The position numbers and the translations under genes are program-made. A stretch of 14,879 nucleotides of DNA from positions 1-14,879 of the forward strand of contig CAYWNA010000301.1 in assembly GCA_964459305.1 (NCBI GenBank), given 5' to 3'. The notes beneath the pieces are model-generated. The model worked only from the letters and a program-made list of their open reading frames with translations, was not told the origin of the DNA and made no database searches. Shown one piece after another: positions 14,311-14,879 of this stretch; within the stretch, counting starts at the first letter, position 1; the number at the start of each line of letters is the position of its first letter. Origin of the DNA: CAYWNA01 sp964459305 (lineage in GTDB: Bacteria; Planctomycetota; Planctomycetia; Pirellulales; Pirellulaceae).

Positions 14311-14838
14311 CTAGAAACTCGCCCCGCATGCCAGCCGCTCGCGGATCGTCTTGAATCCCTTGTGAAGCAGGAATCCGACATTCGATACGCTCAGTCCGGT
14401 GACATCGCTAATTTCGCGATAGCTCAGCCCGTTTTGCACCTTCAGCCGGATCACTTCGCGCTGGTTCTGGGGCAGACCATCCAGTACCTCAGTTGCCCGG
14501 CCAGCCGCTTCCTTCCTCTCCAGAGCAGCCGTGTGATCGCCGTCGCGGCTTGTACATTGTCCCGCCTGTTCGTCGCTGAGTGCCTTCATGCGATTCTCCT
14601 TCTTCAGCACGTCCACGGCCCGGTTCCGGCAAACGCGAAAAAGCCATTGACGCACACCGTTTTCAACTTTTTCCCGCGGCTCGCGGCAAAGTCGAAGAAA
14701 CGTGTCCTGAACGACATCGCGCGCACGTTCGGTGTCACACAGCAAACGCGCCGCGTAACGCACCAGCCCGTTTTCGTACTGTCGGACCACCGAATGCAGC
14801 CAGGCCGCATCGTCCGGGGTACGGTCTTGTTCGGTCAT
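14311..14838 (-). CDS. ECF-type RNA polymerase sigma factor
   Basis: A 175-residue sigma70-family factor of the ECF group. Region 2 spans about 17-83, with DVVQDTFLRL (41-50) for core binding and QWLFRVCRNRAVDVLKK (64-80) for -10 melting and recognition. Region 4 spans about 113-170, with LPQNQREVIRLK and the helix-turn-helix SYREISDVTGLSVSNVGFLL (139-158) for the -35. A charged linker without structure joins them; there is no region 1 or 3, as expected. The start ATG 14838 has only a weak CGAGAA Shine-Dalgarno, but the N-terminus suits the family. It heads the operon with the VWA protein. Its own promoter is near or beyond the right edge: only 41 bases upstream are visible and they show no clear -35/-10 pair. 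Confidence 0.93.
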   Translation of the reverse strand: MTEQDRTPDDAAWLHSVVRQYENGLVRYAARLLCDTERARDVVQDTFLRLCREPREKVENGVRQWLFRVCRNRAVDVLKKENRMKALSDEQAGQCTSRDGDHTAALERKEAAGRATEVLDGLPQNQREVIRLKVQNGLSYREISDVTGLSVSNVGFLLHKGFKTIRERLACGASF

Positions 14839-14879
14839 CGTGTCTGTTCTCGGAGAAGCAGCTTCGTCCTGTGTAGGCT

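Noticed and set aside
1..14879. CRISPR array, tRNA, insertion sequence or phage module
   Set aside because: No regularly spaced direct repeats, no TTCGANTCC-type tRNA arm with cloverleaf, and no transposase or integrase motifs were seen by eye on either strand.

Overview
The window reads like ordinary chromosome from a member of the Planctomycetota (Pirellulales-like, but not assignable from sequence alone). The reasons are: a large HzsA-related dihaem cytochrome with a beta-propeller; a long exported protein built only from secretin N-type repeats; a thioredoxin/trypsin-like protease fusion; an ECF sigma factor followed by a membrane VWA protein of the YfbK type; and dispersed palindromic intergenic repeats. 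Coding DNA is GC-rich and both strands are used. No tRNA, rRNA, CRISPR array, transposase, integrase or phage gene was seen.

Left part, minus strand (1-3301). A HzsA-related c-type cytochrome is cut by the left edge (1-2265). Upstream of it lies a two-gene operon, read leftward: a 74-residue XRE regulator (3000-3224) and an exported, OmpH/Skp-reminiscent protein (2433-2987). The operon promoter is a near-consensus TTGACA-N17-TACAAT pair. A perfect 18-bp palindrome fills its spacer and -10, and a second inverted repeat covers its -35, which is a clear layout for autorepression. The 316 bases from 3302 to 3617 hold no convincing gene, only one possible stem-loop near the right end.

Middle part, plus strand (3618-9611). 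A 987-residue periplasmic secretin-N repeat protein lacking a secretin barrel is followed by a collapsed copy of a palindromic repeat, an 811-residue RND/MMPL transporter whose start is uncertain, and a RidA-family protein 56 bases further on.

Right part, minus strand (9698-14838). From the right come an ECF sigma factor (14311-14838) and, 52 bases downstream, a 783-residue protein (11907-14258). The latter has an anti-sigma-like cytoplasmic start, one membrane helix and a periplasmic VWA domain with a complete MIDAS, so the pair is probably one transmembrane signalling unit. Then come a full palindromic repeat element (about 11743-11850), a small hydrophobic protein, a nested inverted repeat, and the thioredoxin-protease fusion, which converges on the RidA gene.

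The strongest candidates for under-described biology are the XRE/OmpH-like operon with its double operator, the sigma/VWA pair, and the two states of the palindromic repeat, where the copy at 6603 looks like the copy at 11743 after a 40-base deletion between CTG repeats.
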